NCBI GenBank assembly: GCA_038207745.1
Contig: JBBQZL010000127.1
Location: 1-8,154, forward strand
Direction: 5' to 3'
Length of the DNA: 8,154 bases
Origin: JBBQZL01 sp038207745
GTDB taxonomy: Bacteria; Actinomycetota; Thermoleophilia; Solirubrobacterales; 70-9
Shown here: one piece after another, positions 1 to 6,033 of the stretch
Layout: every line of letters begins with the position of its first letter
Numbering within the stretch: the first letter of the stretch is position 1
The notes under the pieces: model-generated
What the model was told of the DNA's origin: nothing
What the model saw: the letters and a program-made list of their open reading frames with translations, nothing else
Database searches by the model: none
Position numbers and translations under genes: made by a program

Positions 1-935
1 CGAACTGCCGCCATCACGGCTTCGTCGAGATCACAGGTCTCTCCCAGGGAGGAGACCCCGCCCGCGCGGGCGACGGAGAGCAGCGTCTCGAGGATTTCGC
101 TGAGTTCCTGGGAACGGTTTGAGATCCGCTCGAGCGAGTGGCGGTAGGAGCCGGCCTCACGGTCACGAAGCAGCGCCACCTCGGCCTCGGCCGAGATTGA
201 CGAGAGAGGGGTTCGGAGCTCATGCGAGACCTCGGCGGAGAAGTTTCGCTCGTGTCTCACCATCGCCGCCATCCGGTCGAGCATCTGGTCGAAGGTGGCC
301 GCAAGTTCTGTCAGCTCGTCGTTGGGCTTGCCGGGATTGAAGCGTCGATCGAGGTCGTGCTCGCTCCAGTCGGCGGCGTCGGCAGTCATCCTGGCGACCG
401 GGCGAAGCGCGCGGTTGACGGTCAAACGCGTCGCAATCGCAATCAGGATCAGGACGAGCACCGCCAGGATGATTGAAGCGACCAGAGCTCGCTCCGCAGT
501 CCGCTCGTAGGGATCAAGCGAGATGCCCGCAACGACCGTGCCGACCGAAGCCGACTTCTCCTGGATCGGCGTCGCGTACAGGCGGACGTCACCCGGGGCA
601 TCCTCGATCGTGCCGTCGCCCATCGTTGCGAGAGAGTTGGCAAGTCCGTTGATCCGCTCGTTGACCGGTGGCTTTTCGATGTTCCGGCTTCCGGAGTAGA
701 TCCAGACCTGGGCATCGGGCGCCCCGGAATCGGAGGACTCGCGAACGGATACCTGTCCATCGACGACATCCAGGCCCTCCAACGCGGCCTGGGCTCGCGC
801 CTCGAGCAGGCGATCGGCGTCAGCGCTGAGACTCGAGCGAAGTGCGACGTTGAAACCGACAACCAGCAAGAGAAGCGTCACCGCTGAGACGGCTGTCACG
901 GTGATCGTGAGCTGCCGGCGCAGTCCGCCCTTCAT
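1..935 (-). CDS. Sensor histidine kinase, N-terminal 311 residues (C-terminus beyond left edge)
   Basis: Membrane histidine kinase that should autophosphorylate on a conserved His and pass phosphate to the regulator encoded just upstream. The frame is open from ATG 935-933 to the window edge. Visible order: short basic N-terminus (MKGGLRRQL); transmembrane helix at about residues 10-32; an extracytoplasmic sensor region of about 115 residues (33-149) with no domain I recognise; second helix at about 150-172; HAMP-like linker at about 173-225; HisKA dimerisation domain with H-box VSHELRTPLS, His238 being the predicted phosphorylation site. The ATP-binding domain lies outside the window. The start is firm: ATG overlaps the regulator's TGA as ATGA, so the two are probably translationally coupled. 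The signal sensed cannot be told from sequence. The family call is secure; a specific orthologue is not. Confidence 0.93.
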   Translation of the reverse strand, partial: MKGGLRRQLTITVTAVSAVTLLLLVVGFNVALRSSLSADADRLLEARAQAALEGLDVVDGQVSVRESSDSGAPDAQVWIYSGSRNIEKPPVNERINGLANSLATMGDGTIEDAPGDVRLYATPIQEKSASVGTVVAGISLDPYERTAERALVASIILAVLVLILIAIATRLTVNRALRPVARMTADAADWSEHDLDRRFNPGKPNDELTELAATFDQMLDRMAAMVRHERNFSAEVSHELRTPLSSISAEAEVALLRDREAGSYRHSLERISNRSQELSEILETLLSVARAGGVSSLGETCDLDEAVMAAV

Positions 936-1600
936 TCGAGCCGATACCCGACGCCGCGCACGGTCTGGATCGAGGCTGTGCTTTCCACCGCGGCGATCTT
1001 CTTCCGCAGGCGGGCGAGGTAGACATCAAGTGTGTTGTCATGGACGATTGCGCCTGACGGCCAGGCGGCGGAAACCATCTCGCGGCGCCGCACCGCTTCC
1101 CCCGGCCTCGCGGCAAGGGCCCCAAGGAGACGGAACTCCGTCGGAGTCAGCTCCGCCTCTCCGACGCTGGTCGAGACCCTGTGACTCACGGGGTCGAGGC
1201 GGAGGTCGCCGACCGAGGCTCGCCTATCCAGATTCGAGCGACGCGCGAGTGCCTGCAGCCGCGCGACGAGCTCCGCGAACTCAAATGGTTTTGTCAGATA
1301 GTCGTCTCCGCCGACACCGAACCCGGAGACGCGGTCCGTTGCGGCATCGCTGGCGGTCAGAAAGAGGACCGGGACGTCAGTACCCCGGGATCGCAAGGCC
1401 TGGCAGACGTCTCTGCCATCAGCGTCCGGCAGGCCGATATCGAGGACGATCAGGTCGTGGCTGCCCGACTCGGCGAGGGCCAGGGCCTCTGCTCCGGTTC
1501 GGGCGATCGTGACGGTGAAGCCCTCCTCGCACAACCCCTGTCTGAGCACCCGCCTTAGGTCATCATCGTCCTCGACCACGAGCACGTCACCGAAGTTCAT
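932..1600 (-). CDS. OmpR/PhoB-family two-component response regulator
   Basis: DNA-binding response regulator of 222 residues, the usual size for the family. The N-terminal receiver domain (about 4-118) has the acidic pocket E10-D11-D12, phosphoacceptor Asp54 in LIVLDIGLPD, Thr82 in LTASD and Lys104 in YLTKPFEF. The C-terminal winged helix (about 130-222) has LTPTEFRLLGAL, the recognition region VHDNTLDVYLARLRKKI and the terminal IQTVRGVGYRLE hairpin. The ATG at 1600-1598 follows AGAGAGGA (complement of 1611-1618) with a 10-nt gap. It is the first gene of an operon with the histidine kinase at 1-935, whose ATG overlaps this gene's TGA. A PhoB-like direct repeat lies 60-77 nt upstream of the start, consistent with autoregulation. 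Target genes cannot be deduced. Confidence 0.95.
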   Translation of the reverse strand: MNFGDVLVVEDDDDLRRVLRQGLCEEGFTVTIARTGAEALALAESGSHDLIVLDIGLPDADGRDVCQALRSRGTDVPVLFLTASDAATDRVSGFGVGGDDYLTKPFEFAELVARLQALARRSNLDRRASVGDLRLDPVSHRVSTSVGEAELTPTEFRLLGALAARPGEAVRRREMVSAAWPSGAIVHDNTLDVYLARLRKKIAAVESTASIQTVRGVGYRLE

Positions 1601-1644
1601 CTGGCGGACATCCTCTCTGGTTTGTTTTCGGGCATCGCTGATGG

Positions 1645-1677
1645 ATTCTCACCGTTTGGCCTGAACTGCTCCTGAAC
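1645..1677 (-). promoter_or_regulatory. Putative PhoB-type operator and -10 element upstream of the response regulator
   Basis: Two identical 7-bp copies of CCTGAAC (1660-1666 and 1671-1677) are separated by 4 bp, so they repeat every 11 bp. Read towards the regulator they are GTTCAGG-N4-GTTCAGG. OmpR/PhoB regulators typically bind as head-to-tail dimers to repeats of this geometry. Nine bases downstream lies GAGAAT (complement of 1645-1650), a plausible -10 matching TATAAT at four of six positions. The repeat thus sits where a -35 would be, as in PhoB-activated promoters. The repeat is directly seen; which protein binds it is inference, the adjacent regulator being the first candidate. It could also act on the divergent gene starting at 1796. 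Confidence 0.5.
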
Positions 1678-1783
1678 ATCCGGCGAGGCTGGGGCAATCT
1701 TCTCAGCGTTCGCCGCGCGCCGCTCCCGCTTGCGGGCGACGGTGGGATGATGGGTATCCGAGATCTGAAAGCGAATGGAAGAG

Positions 1784-1789
1784 AAGGAG
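1784..1789 (+). promoter_or_regulatory. Ribosome binding site fixing a GTG start
   Basis: AAGGAG ends six bases before GTG 1796-1798. The in-frame ATG at 1775 has no comparable purine-rich sequence and would place this site inside the coding region, so the GTG is preferred. Confidence 0.65.
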
Positions 1790-1795
1790 TTGCAC

Positions 1796-2074
1796 GTGGC
1801 GGTTGACGGCGATCAGAAGGTGCAAGATCACATCGAGGAACTTGTTGCCGAGGAGCACGATCTGCTCACGGCGGGTGGTCAGCAGGAAGGTCTCCTGCCC
1901 TGGCAGCACGCGCGACTGGAGGCGATCAAGGTTGAGTTGGATCGCTACTGGGACCTGTTGCGGCAACGCCGTGCCCATGAGGAATACGGGATCGACCCCG
2001 ATGGCAATACCAGCATTCTCGACCCCGACTCTGTCGAGAGCAAGATGCCGGATGATCCCGGGAGCCCGCTCTAG
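1796..2074 (+). CDS. DUF2630 family small protein
   Basis: Small soluble acidic protein of 92 residues from the GTG (99 if started at ATG 1775). The core VQDHIEELVAEEHDL followed by a helix with LDRYWDLLRQRRA and a short Asp/Pro-rich tail is, as I recognise it, the signature of DUF2630, a family of about 80 residues common in actinobacteria with no established function. No transmembrane segment, signal peptide or catalytic motif is visible; the two predicted helices suggest a helical-hairpin scaffold or binding protein. It is divergent from the response regulator, sharing a roughly 195-bp intergenic region, and may share its control. Its TAG stop overlaps the stop of the converging methyltransferase remnant at CTAG. 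I see no convincing -10 hexamer, although TTGCGG at 1730-1735 could be a -35. Confidence 0.85.
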   Translation: MAVDGDQKVQDHIEELVAEEHDLLTAGGQQEGLLPWQHARLEAIKVELDRYWDLLRQRRAHEEYGIDPDGNTSILDPDSVESKMPDDPGSPL

Positions 2075-2346
2075 AAGCGGCTGGCCAGGGCGCGGATGTG
2101 GCGTTCGTCCGTACCACGGCAACCGCCGAGGACGCGAACGCCCCGCGGGTTGAAGAGGGCGAATGGGGCAGCGGCCCAAGCCTCTGTTTCGTCGGCGGCG
2201 GGGTGATCCAGCCTGATCAGCTCGTCAGTTCTGAGGGGCGAACCGTTTGCCTTCGCTTCGGGGACGCGCGACACAGCAGCCGGAAGGTCAACTGCCAGTC
2301 CTGGCAGCGCAGTCGTCGCGATCGCCGGTTGGACGCAATAGATCAA
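2071..2346 (-). pseudogene. C-terminal remnant of a homocysteine S-methyltransferase
   Basis: This frame encodes only the last part of an S-methyl_trans (homocysteine S-methyltransferase, MmuM/MetH N-domain type) protein. LIYCVQP matches the family's zinc-cysteine segment (normally x-N-C-x-x-P). About 70 residues later comes VLGGCRGTDERHIRALA, matching the usual GGCCGT-x-x-x-H-I motif, at the family's normal spacing between these motifs. The family is about 300 residues; here at most 103 are open (stop at 2385), and the missing N-terminal barrel is replaced by the DUF2252 gene on the other strand. The first codon is TTG 2346 with no ribosome site. The second zinc cysteine of GGCC is Arg, so even an intact protein would be compromised. 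I infer a truncated, probably dead gene. Its natural 3' end survives, sharing CTAG with the DUF2630 stop. A small expressed protein is not excluded. Confidence 0.6.
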
Positions 2347-2364
2347 GGTGGCGTGCCAGGTGGC

Positions 2365-2376
2365 TAGGCTTGTGGC
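2365..2376 (+). promoter_or_regulatory. Possible -10 element for a leaderless DUF2252 transcript
   Basis: TAGGCT (2365-2370) fits the actinobacterial TANNNT -10 pattern and ends six bases before ATG 2377, so transcription would begin at or next to the start codon. No Shine-Dalgarno precedes the ATG, which agrees with a leaderless mRNA. No good -35 is seen at 16-19 bp, so this is tentative. The same hexamer is the -10 candidate of the gene at 5279. Confidence 0.35.
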
Positions 2377-3798
2377 ATGCCATCAGACGAATCTCCTCCG
2401 ATGATCTCGCATCCACTTCCCCCAGAGCGCTCGGCTGCGGGCAAGTCGGCGCGGACGCGTACGCCACGTGCGAGCCACGGTGAGTGGCGTCCCGGTGAAG
2501 ATCGCCGCGACGTGGTTGAGTTGCTCGAGGAGCAGGCCAAGACGAGGATTCCCGAGTTGGTCCCGATCCGTTACGGGCGGATGCTCGCGTCGGCGTCCAC
2601 GTTCTATCGCGGTGGCGCGGCGATCATGGCGATGGACCTGGCGGATACGCCACAGTCGGGACTGCCGGTTCAGCTCTGCGGCGACGCGCACCTCTCCAAC
2701 TTCGGTGTCTTTGCGGCACCGGACCGGAGTCTCGTCTTCGACCTCAACGACTTCGATGAGACGCATCCGGGACCGTGGGAGTGGGATGTCAAACGCCTTG
2801 CGGCAAGCTTCGCGATCGCAGGCAGGGATCGCGGTTTCACCAGCAAGGAAGGCCGGGCCGCGGTGCTCAAGTCGGTTGAGTCGTATCGCACAGCGATGCG
2901 CGAGTTTGCCGGCCAGGGAAACCTCGAAATCTGGTACGCGCGCCTCAGCACCGACGATATCTTCCGCCAGATGCAGGGGTTGGTCAGCGCCGATCGGCTC
3001 AAGCAGGCCGAGAAGAACGTCGGAAAGGCGAAGCACAAGAACTCGATGCGGGCCTTCGACCGGCTGTCGCATCTTGTCGACGGCGAACGCCGGATCATCA
3101 GCGACCCGCCGTTGATCGTTCCGATCGAGGAGTTGCTCTCAGGGGAGGAGCGGGAGGGCTTTGTCGGCTGGATGAGGGACACGCTCGATCGATATCGCGA
3201 GAGCCTCCAGGGTGACCGCCAGAAGCTTCTGGAGGGCTACCGGTACGTGGATCTCGCCCGCAAGGTCGTCGGGGTCGGCAGCGTCGGGACCCGTGCCTGG
3301 ATAGTGATGATGACCGGTCGCGACAACAGCGACCCCCTCTTTCTCCAGTGCAAGGAGGCCGAGGCATCGGTGCTGGAGAAGTACACCGAGCCGAGCGAAT
3401 TCGAGAACCACGGCGAGAGGGTCGTCCAGGGGCAGTGGCTGATGCAGGCCGCAAGTGACGTGATGCTCGGCTGGTTGCCGGTGACCGGCCTCGATGGCGT
3501 CGACCGCGACTTCTATGTGCGCCAGCTCTGGGACGGCAAGCACTCGATCGATGTGGATGCATTGAAGCCGCGCGGATTGACGTTCTACGCGCAGGCCTGC
3601 GGGTGGACACTGGCCCGGGCGCACGCGAGATCAGGTGACCGGATCGCAATTTCCTCATATCTCGGCAAGGGCGACGCCTTCGACGACGCGATTGCGGATT
3701 TTGCCGAGGCCTACGCCGACCAGAATGAGCGCGACTACGCCGCCGTTCAGGATGCGGTCAAGGTTGGACGCATCGAAGCCAGATCGGACGTCGTCTAG
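2377..3798 (+). CDS. DUF2252 domain-containing protein (kinase/phosphotransferase-like motifs)
   Basis: Soluble protein of 473 residues, the usual DUF2252 length; no signal peptide or membrane helix. Conserved blocks in order: a basic, disordered-looking N-terminus (1-40); IPELVPIRYGRM and FYRGGA (58-81); LCGDAHLSNFG (100-110), like the catalytic loop of aminoglycoside phosphotransferases; FDLNDFDET (121-129), like their metal-binding Asp motif; WEWDVKRLAAS (134-144); then a Gly-rich stretch VGVGSVGTR (298-306) and LFLQCKEA (321-328) with Lys326 resembling the kinase ATP-contact Lys; and a helical C-terminus with YAQACGWTLARAHARSGD. The biochemical function of the family is, to my knowledge, not established; an ATP-dependent phosphotransfer role is inference from motifs. 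The ATG at 2377 is chosen as the most upstream; ATG 2401 is an alternative, and conservation starts well after both. Its stop is four bases from the converging transporter's stop, with no terminator between. Confidence 0.88.
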   Translation: MPSDESPPMISHPLPPERSAAGKSARTRTPRASHGEWRPGEDRRDVVELLEEQAKTRIPELVPIRYGRMLASASTFYRGGAAIMAMDLADTPQSGLPVQLCGDAHLSNFGVFAAPDRSLVFDLNDFDETHPGPWEWDVKRLAASFAIAGRDRGFTSKEGRAAVLKSVESYRTAMREFAGQGNLEIWYARLSTDDIFRQMQGLVSADRLKQAEKNVGKAKHKNSMRAFDRLSHLVDGERRIISDPPLIVPIEELLSGEEREGFVGWMRDTLDRYRESLQGDRQKLLEGYRYVDLARKVVGVGSVGTRAWIVMMTGRDNSDPLFLQCKEAEASVLEKYTEPSEFENHGERVVQGQWLMQAASDVMLGWLPVTGLDGVDRDFYVRQLWDGKHSIDVDALKPRGLTFYAQACGWTLARAHARSGDRIAISSYLGKGDAFDDAIADFAEAYADQNERDYAAVQDAVKVGRIEARSDVV

Positions 3799-3802
3799 GG
3801 GT

Positions 3803-4966
3803 TCAGATCACGGTCAGCACGGCGAGCGCAGCCACTGCCAGGACGACCAGCCCAAGGGCGATCCCCGTCGTCCATCTTCCGGCCGGGCCCAGGGCATGCT
3901 CGCCCATCACCTCAGGGTTGCGTCCGAGCGAGCGCAGGAAGGGGAGGAGGACGAGCAGCAGAACCGCGTTGAGCGCCTGGGAGAGGAAGAGGATCGGAAT
4001 CAACGGGGCCCCGGGGACCAGGACGAGCAAGGCGGCAATGGAGACGATCACTCCATAACTGGCGTAGAAGAGGCGGGCCTCTTCAAAGCTGTCGTCGATC
4101 GCGGCCTCCCTGCCGAAGGCCTCGGAAACGGAGTAGGCGGTCGAGAGCGGGACGATCGCCGCGGCGAGAAGGGCGGCTCCCAGAAATCCGACGCCGAAGA
4201 GTGTGGAGGCAACTGCTCCCGCGAGCGGCTCGAGAGCCAATGCCGCGTCCTTTGCGTCATTGATCCTGATGCCCATCGGATGAAGCGTTGCCGCACATGC
4301 CAGGACCACGAAGAGGCCGATCACCCCGGTCAGCACTGCGCCGACGATGACATCGATCCGCTCGTACTTGAGGTCCTTGACCGTGAGTTTCTTGTCGACG
4401 GCATATGACTGGATGAATGCCAATCCCCACGGCGCCAGCGTGGTTCCCAGCGTCGCAACCGCGACCAGGACGGCTTCCCGGTTGAGGGGAATACCGGGCA
4501 CCACGAGCCCCTTTGCCGCGGCGCCCCAGTCGGGGTGGGCAAGGATGCCTGACGCGATGTAGGCGAGAAAGACGGCGCTGAGCGCCAGCAACACGTGCTC
4601 GACGTACTTGAAGGACCCTCGCAGGACCAGCAGCGAGACTCCGATCGCAGCAGCGGGAACGCTCACGTATCGACTCACGCCACCGAGAAGCTCCAGGCCT
4701 GCGGCGACGCCTGCGAACTCGGCGCAGAGGGTGCCCGTGTTGGCGATCAGCAGCGCCCCGAGGACCAGCTTGGTGCTTCGATTGCCGAAATGCTCGCGGA
4801 TCAAGGTCATCAGGCCCTTTCCGGTGACGACCCCCATCCGTACGCCCAGCTCGTGAAAGATGATCAGCGCAGCGGTCGAGAGCGCGAGGACCCAGAGCAA
4901 CTCGTAGCCATAGTCGGCGCCGAGGATCGAGTAGGTGGCAATCCCGGCCGGATCGTCGTCGGACAA
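3803..4966 (-). CDS. NRAMP-superfamily divalent metal ion transporter (start uncertain, frame extends upstream)
   Basis: Polytopic inner-membrane transporter, about 11 helices, NRAMP/SLC11 family, expected to import a divalent cation with proton coupling. Coordinates use TTG 4966, the only ATG/GTG/TTG available in frame. Numbered from it: helix-1 motif DDDPAG (3-8), replacing classical DPGN; helix-3 region with AEFAG (82-86); helix-6 motif TTLAPWGL (175-182), replacing the classical MPHN stretch; helix-10 region ILFLSQALNAVLL. The helix-1 Asp is kept, but the Asn is Gly and the helix-6 Met is Ala. These are the changes reported for NRAMP-related magnesium transporters, so substrate preference may be Mg2+ or another hard cation rather than Fe2+/Mn2+ (inference). 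The same frame continues upstream with RRKLLLRGG and VVGPGVLAGL, the missing first half of helix 1, and stays open to a TAA at 5167-5165. The true start must therefore lie upstream, be non-canonical, or be hidden by a sequence change. Confidence 0.85.
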   Translation of the reverse strand: MSDDDPAGIATYSILGADYGYELLWVLALSTAALIIFHELGVRMGVVTGKGLMTLIREHFGNRSTKLVLGALLIANTGTLCAEFAGVAAGLELLGGVSRYVSVPAAAIGVSLLVLRGSFKYVEHVLLALSAVFLAYIASGILAHPDWGAAAKGLVVPGIPLNREAVLVAVATLGTTLAPWGLAFIQSYAVDKKLTVKDLKYERIDVIVGAVLTGVIGLFVVLACAATLHPMGIRINDAKDAALALEPLAGAVASTLFGVGFLGAALLAAAIVPLSTAYSVSEAFGREAAIDDSFEEARLFYASYGVIVSIAALLVLVPGAPLIPILFLSQALNAVLLLVLLPFLRSLGRNPEVMGEHALGPAGRWTTGIALGLVVLAVAALAVLTVI

Positions 4967-5187
4967 CCCGGCAAGGACACCCGGTCCGACAACTGCGAGC
5001 AGCGCTGCAGCCGATCCACCTCGCAGGAGGAGCTTGCGCCTGCTGGTGATCCGCCAGTGAAGGTGCCGGCCGGGGATAAACCGGGTCGGGCGGCGGTGGC
5101 TCTTCCCGGGTCCAGGCAGGTCGGACGGGTCTGGCTCTTTGCTGACAGGCTCGATTCCCTGAGGTTAGTCCCGGCCGCCGGGAAGCC

Positions 5188-5217
5188 TTGCGTGAGCTCG
5201 CCTGGATCGCATAGGCT
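5188..5217 (+). promoter_or_regulatory. Candidate sigma70-type promoter for the repeat protein
   Basis: TTGCGT (5188-5193) and TAGGCT (5212-5217) are separated by 18 bp, a good fit to TTGACA-N17/18-TANNNT. Initiation would fall near 5224, giving a leader of about 55 nt to ATG 5279. It lies in the divergent gap between this gene and the transporter. I found no equally good promoter on the minus strand there. Confidence 0.45.
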
Positions 5218-5278
5218 CCGGGCCACAATTCTTTGGCACCAGGCGTTGGCCGGGAGCCGTTACAGAGAGGCCGGGAAT

Positions 5279-5992
5279 ATGGTGCAGGGGAAGAAGAAGA
5301 GGTTCTTGGGAGTTTCAGTTCGTGTGATCGCCCTGGTTGCCGTCGCGTCAGTGGCGCTTGCGGGTTTTGTCATCTCTCCGGCCTTCGGCGGGCCCGGTTT
5401 CCTGACCAAGAACGCCGCCAGGAAGACCTACGTCACCAAGAAGGTCGTGAAGAAGACCTACATCACCAAGAAGGCAACCGGCCAGAAGTACATCACCAAG
5501 GACGATGCGAACACCGCATTCGCACCGCGCAGGGCGGAGACGACACTCGCGGTCTCGCCTGCGAACTGGATCTCTGCAGGTTCGGGCGCGACACAGTCCG
5601 TCACCTATTTCTCGGGGGAGGCGGACCTGACCTCGACGGCGGCTGGTACTTTCAAGTTCTACAACGCCGCCCTGACCTTGCCCGCCGTCCTCCAGGGTCA
5701 GCCGGTCTCGGTCAAGAGCTTTGAGCTTTGCTACGCGGCTTCAGCGGCGGCAAAGATCACACGCGTGTTCATGTTTTCGGAAAGGCCGACTTCGGCGGCT
5801 CCCCATCCGAGCGGCGCAACGCCGATATCGGATGACACCGAACGCACAGATGACACCTGCCGGACATACGCGGCTGCCTCGCCCGTGGCACTTGATCCCA
5901 GTGCCCTGTACGAGATCGTCCTTCGCGCGGACTTCACGGCGGGGTCCAACAGCGTCAACGTCTCCCGGCTGACAGTGGATCTGACGAGCTAG
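5279..5992 (+). CDS. Secreted or membrane-anchored protein with decapeptide [YF]-x-T-K repeats
   Basis: Protein of 237 residues that I cannot assign to a named family. It opens with a basic stretch (KKKRF, 5-9) and a hydrophobic segment at about 11-34 (VIALVAVASVALAGFVI), reading as a Sec signal peptide or N-terminal anchor. Residues 41-80 hold four 10-residue repeats rich in Lys (FLTK, YVTK, YITK, YITK), then a degenerate FAPR. Residues 85-237 form an all-beta-looking domain rich in Ser, Thr and Ala, ending SVNVSRLTVDLTS, with two cysteines (C151, C194) that could form a disulphide outside the cell. The ATG at 5279 follows GAGAGG (5265-5270) with an 8-nt gap. The frame is open far upstream (from 4595), but that part is the antisense of the transporter. 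Location outside the membrane is inferred; no enzymatic motif is seen. Divergent from the transporter. Confidence 0.72.
   Translation: MVQGKKKRFLGVSVRVIALVAVASVALAGFVISPAFGGPGFLTKNAARKTYVTKKVVKKTYITKKATGQKYITKDDANTAFAPRRAETTLAVSPANWISAGSGATQSVTYFSGEADLTSTAAGTFKFYNAALTLPAVLQGQPVSVKSFELCYAASAAAKITRVFMFSERPTSAAPHPSGATPISDDTERTDDTCRTYAAASPVALDPSALYEIVLRADFTAGSNSVNVSRLTVDLTS
5399..5518 (+). repeat. In-frame 30-bp (10-residue) tandem repeat
   Basis: Four units of 30 bp encode [FY]-[LVI]-T-K followed by six variable, mostly Lys-rich residues. The T-K pairs sit at residues 43, 53, 63 and 73 of the protein, an exact period of ten. Units 2 and 3 are the most alike (both contain GAAGACCTAC and ACCAAGAAGG-type stretches). 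The regular spacing suggests a stalk or linker after the signal segment; the Lys content could interact with anionic wall polymers (inference). Confidence 0.75.
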
Positions 5993-6009
5993 GAGTTCCT
6001 TCCCAGGGC

Positions 6010-6022
6010 GGCCGATTCGGCC
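6010..6022. terminator. Possible bidirectional hairpin terminator between convergent genes
   Basis: GGCCG-ATT-CGGCC is a perfect 5-bp stem with a 3-nt loop, extendable by a G-C pair past a bulged C, and placed in the 41-bp gap between two convergent stop codons. No T-tract follows on either strand, so it is not a canonical intrinsic terminator; position is the main argument. Confidence 0.35.
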
Positions 6023-6033
6023 CGGCGGCCAGG

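Noticed and set aside
850..1558. Plus-strand frames antisense to the left response regulator
   Set aside because: Shadows of a gene with every catalytic residue of the receiver and winged-helix domains.
1725..1736. CCCGC-TT-GCGGG palindrome upstream of DUF2630
   Set aside because: The 2-nt loop makes a poor hairpin, no T-tract follows, and short GC palindromes are common at this base composition; half of it overlaps a weak -35 candidate instead.
1703..2179. 158-residue minus-strand frame over the DUF2630 gene
   Set aside because: The opposite strand has a recognised DUF2630 core and a strong ribosome site; this frame has neither.
2098..2367. 89-residue plus-strand frame between DUF2630 and DUF2252
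   Set aside because: It shows no family features, whereas the opposite strand carries methyltransferase zinc-site motifs at correct spacing.
3799..3802. Terminator between DUF2252 and the transporter
   Set aside because: Only four bases separate the stops, and I see no hairpin with a T-tract there; transcripts probably overlap at their 3' ends.
3635..4408. 257-residue plus-strand frame rich in Asp, Gln and Arg
   Set aside because: It lies antisense to the transporter and out of frame with the end of DUF2252; no motif, no ribosome site.
4257..5228. 323-residue minus-strand frame
   Set aside because: Composition is Arg/Pro-rich as in frame-shifted GC-rich shadows, and it overlaps the transporter frame, which has clear NRAMP motifs.
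4595..5278. Upstream extension of the repeat-protein frame to a 465-residue plus-strand protein
   Set aside because: The segment is antisense to the well-supported transporter and its upstream region, has no family resemblance, and a good ribosome site and signal peptide mark the real start at 5279.
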